A DNA stretch of 6,382 bases. Source: Lawsonibacter sp. GTDB taxonomy: Bacteria > Bacillota > Clostridia > Oscillospirales > Oscillospiraceae. Below the pieces are notes generated by a model. It was not told where the DNA came from. It searched no databases and saw only the letters and a list, made by a program, of their open reading frames with translations. The DNA lies in the NCBI GenBank assembly GCA_022793355.1, contig JAAWCR010000211.1, positions 1 to 6,382 on the forward strand, written 5' to 3'. Both the position numbers and the translations under genes were made by a program. Positions 4,957 to 6,382 of this stretch are shown here, one piece after another (the stretch's first letter is position 1; every line of letters begins with the position of its first letter).

Positions 4957-6382
4957 TTACATCAGCGGAGCAAAAACCCGTAGAATGCTGCGGTAGAGTT
5001 GGAGGAGAATATTCAGGTGCTTAAACTGGCGCAGGGAGCAGGGGGCCGAGAGCTTTAAGGTTTCCTCAAAATCTTTGCGGATATCACGGATACAGGGGGC
5101 CTCGCACAGCCACACGCCGTCCTCAAAGTGGAGAAACAGGCTGCGGTAATCCAGGTTGACAGTACCTATGGTGGCGAAGCGGTCGTCCACCACAAAGTTT
5201 TTGGCGTGGATAAAACCGGGGGTGTACTCATAAATTTTTACCCCGGCCTCCAGCAAAGGGGGGTAATGGGCACGAGTGACCTCAAACACATACCGCTTGT
5301 CTGGGATGTGGGGAGTAATAATGCGAACATCCACACCAGATTTGGCGGCATTGCACAGGGCAGTATTGGTGGCCACATCAATAATCAGGTAAGGCGTGGT
5401 AATATAGATATAGTTCTTGGCCTTGGCAATCATGTTGAGATAGACCGCCTGTCCCACTGCCTCCCGGTCCAGAGGGGTGTCGGTGTAGGGTTGAACATAA
5501 CCGGTCCAGGGCCGAACCGGAGCGGCGGGGGGACGGAAGGGCTCAAAATCCTCGTCCCAGTTGGCAATGTTGTCCCACATGGTAAGAAACATAACGGCCA
5601 TAGACCAAACCGCATCTCCGTCCAGGAAAATGGCGCTGTCCTTCCAGTGCCCAAAGCGATCCAGAACATTAATATATTCGTCGGCCAGGTTGAAGCCGCC
5701 GGTGAAGCCCACCTTGCCGTCGATAATGAGCAGCTTTCGGTGGTCTCGGTTATTCAGGCGCAGGGACATCACCGGTGTAAGGCGGTTGAATACCCGGCAT
5801 TGAATGCCCTTTTTGGTCAGAATTTCGTTGTAATCCCGGGGCAGGGTAAACATACAGCCAAAGTCGTCGTATATCACCCGGATTTCTACCCCTTGGGCAG
5901 CCTTTCTCTCCAGGATGGTCAGAATACTGTCCCAAAAGACTCCGGGCTGGATAATGAAATACTCCAAAAAAATGTATTTTTTTGCCTTTTCCAGCTCATC
6001 CAGTATCCGAGGAAATACCATGTCCCCTAGAGGGAAATATTCTGTCTCGGTGTTGGTGTAGGCTGGGCAGGCAGCCCGGCGCTCCAAATAGTTGGCCTGT
6101 CCGGCGGCATCACCGCCCAAGGGGAGCAGGTCGTCAGCTTTAAAATCCTCCTTTAAGGTGGAAAAGGACTTGTCCAGCATCCCACGCATCCGCTTTTGGG
6201 TACGTTTTGGGATAGCGCCGCCGCCTACCATCAGGTAGAATGCGCCGCCAAAGATGGGGAAGGGCAAAATCAACAGGAGCCAGGCAATTTTATAACCCGG
6301 CTCCATTCTGCTGCCCACGATGGCGATAGCGGCGCTGATACTGGTGGCAATGCAGCACCAGTAGAAAACCTCGGTATAGCCG
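4957..6382 (-). CDS. cls: Cardiolipin synthase, 5' end outside the window
   Basis: This is a membrane enzyme of the phospholipase D superfamily, expected to condense two phosphatidylglycerols into cardiolipin plus glycerol. Both catalytic HKD motifs are intact. The first is HRKLLIIDGKVGFTGG, with its His codon at 5742-5740. The second is HAKNFVVDDRFATIGTVN, with its His codon at 5208-5206. The N-terminal part holds two hydrophobic segments, the second being IAWLLLILPFPIFGGAFYLM, as in Firmicutes enzymes, and the C-terminus RVFAPLM is also typical. A GTG at 6318 opens the longest start-bounded frame, but it is probably an internal valine: the frame continues without a stop to 6382 and encodes the expected first membrane segment (FYWCCIATSISAAIAIV). 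About 474 residues are visible against roughly 500 in the family, so some 25-40 are probably missing. It is convergent with the cysteine-rich gene. Confidence 0.95.
   Translation of the reverse strand, partial: GYTEVFYWCCIATSISAAIAIVGSRMEPGYKIAWLLLILPFPIFGGAFYLMVGGGAIPKRTQKRMRGMLDKSFSTLKEDFKADDLLPLGGDAAGQANYLERRAACPAYTNTETEYFPLGDMVFPRILDELEKAKKYIFLEYFIIQPGVFWDSILTILERKAAQGVEIRVIYDDFGCMFTLPRDYNEILTKKGIQCRVFNRLTPVMSLRLNNRDHRKLLIIDGKVGFTGGFNLADEYINVLDRFGHWKDSAIFLDGDAVWSMAVMFLTMWDNIANWDEDFEPFRPPAAPVRPWTGYVQPYTDTPLDREAVGQAVYLNMIAKAKNYIYITTPYLIIDVATNTALCNAAKSGVDVRIITPHIPDKRYVFEVTRAHYPPLLEAGVKIYEYTPGFIHAKNFVVDDRFATIGTVNLDYRSLFLHFEDGVWLCEAPCIRDIRKDFEETLKLSAPCSLRQFKHLNILLQLYRSILRVFAPLM

Noticed and set aside
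5128..6030. 300-residue open frame on the plus strand inside cls
   Set aside because: It lies wholly antisense to cardiolipin synthase with both HKD motifs intact. Its translation shows no recognisable domain.

Overview
This is an ordinary chromosomal window, most likely from a Gram-positive member of the Clostridia. The best fit is a moderately GC-rich gut lineage of the Oscillospiraceae/Ruminococcaceae type. The inference rests on strong AGGAGG-type ribosome binding sites, the clostridial form of PurB, an AI-2E-family permease of the Firmicutes type, a DUF4364 protein (a family I know from Clostridia) and a Firmicutes-type cardiolipin synthase. The genus cannot be fixed from the sequence alone.

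Layout: (1) 26-2805, plus strand: a sigma-A-like promoter drives purB (adenylosuccinate lyase), followed 13 bases later by a polytopic AI-2E/PerM-family membrane protein, so the two are probably one transcript. (2) 2806-2916: a gene-free gap holding a long, nearly perfect palindrome (2826-2889) between convergent genes. (3) 2917-3917, minus strand: a two-gene operon with a TATAAT promoter at 3953-3958. A DUF4364 winged-helix-like protein comes first and overlaps by ATGA a small flavin-binding protein of the pyridoxamine-phosphate-oxidase/Nim type. (4) 3918-4096: a divergent intergenic region with the minus-strand promoter and, for the plus strand, two small inverted repeats in the probable leader of the next gene. 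(5) 4097-4921, plus strand: a 274-residue cysteine-rich protein of unknown function, ended by a strong intrinsic terminator. (6) 4957-6382, minus strand: cardiolipin synthase with both HKD motifs, whose 5' end lies beyond the window.

No mobile-element gene, CRISPR array, rRNA or tRNA, phage gene or defence system was seen. The genes cover housekeeping purine synthesis, membrane phospholipid synthesis, a possible flavoenzyme with its coupled regulator-like partner, and one uncharacterised cysteine-rich protein. The parts most worth a second look are that cysteine-rich protein and its leader, the long palindrome, and the translationally coupled DUF4364/flavoprotein pair. Four reading frames need start corrections relative to their longest open frame, and these are given in the entries.
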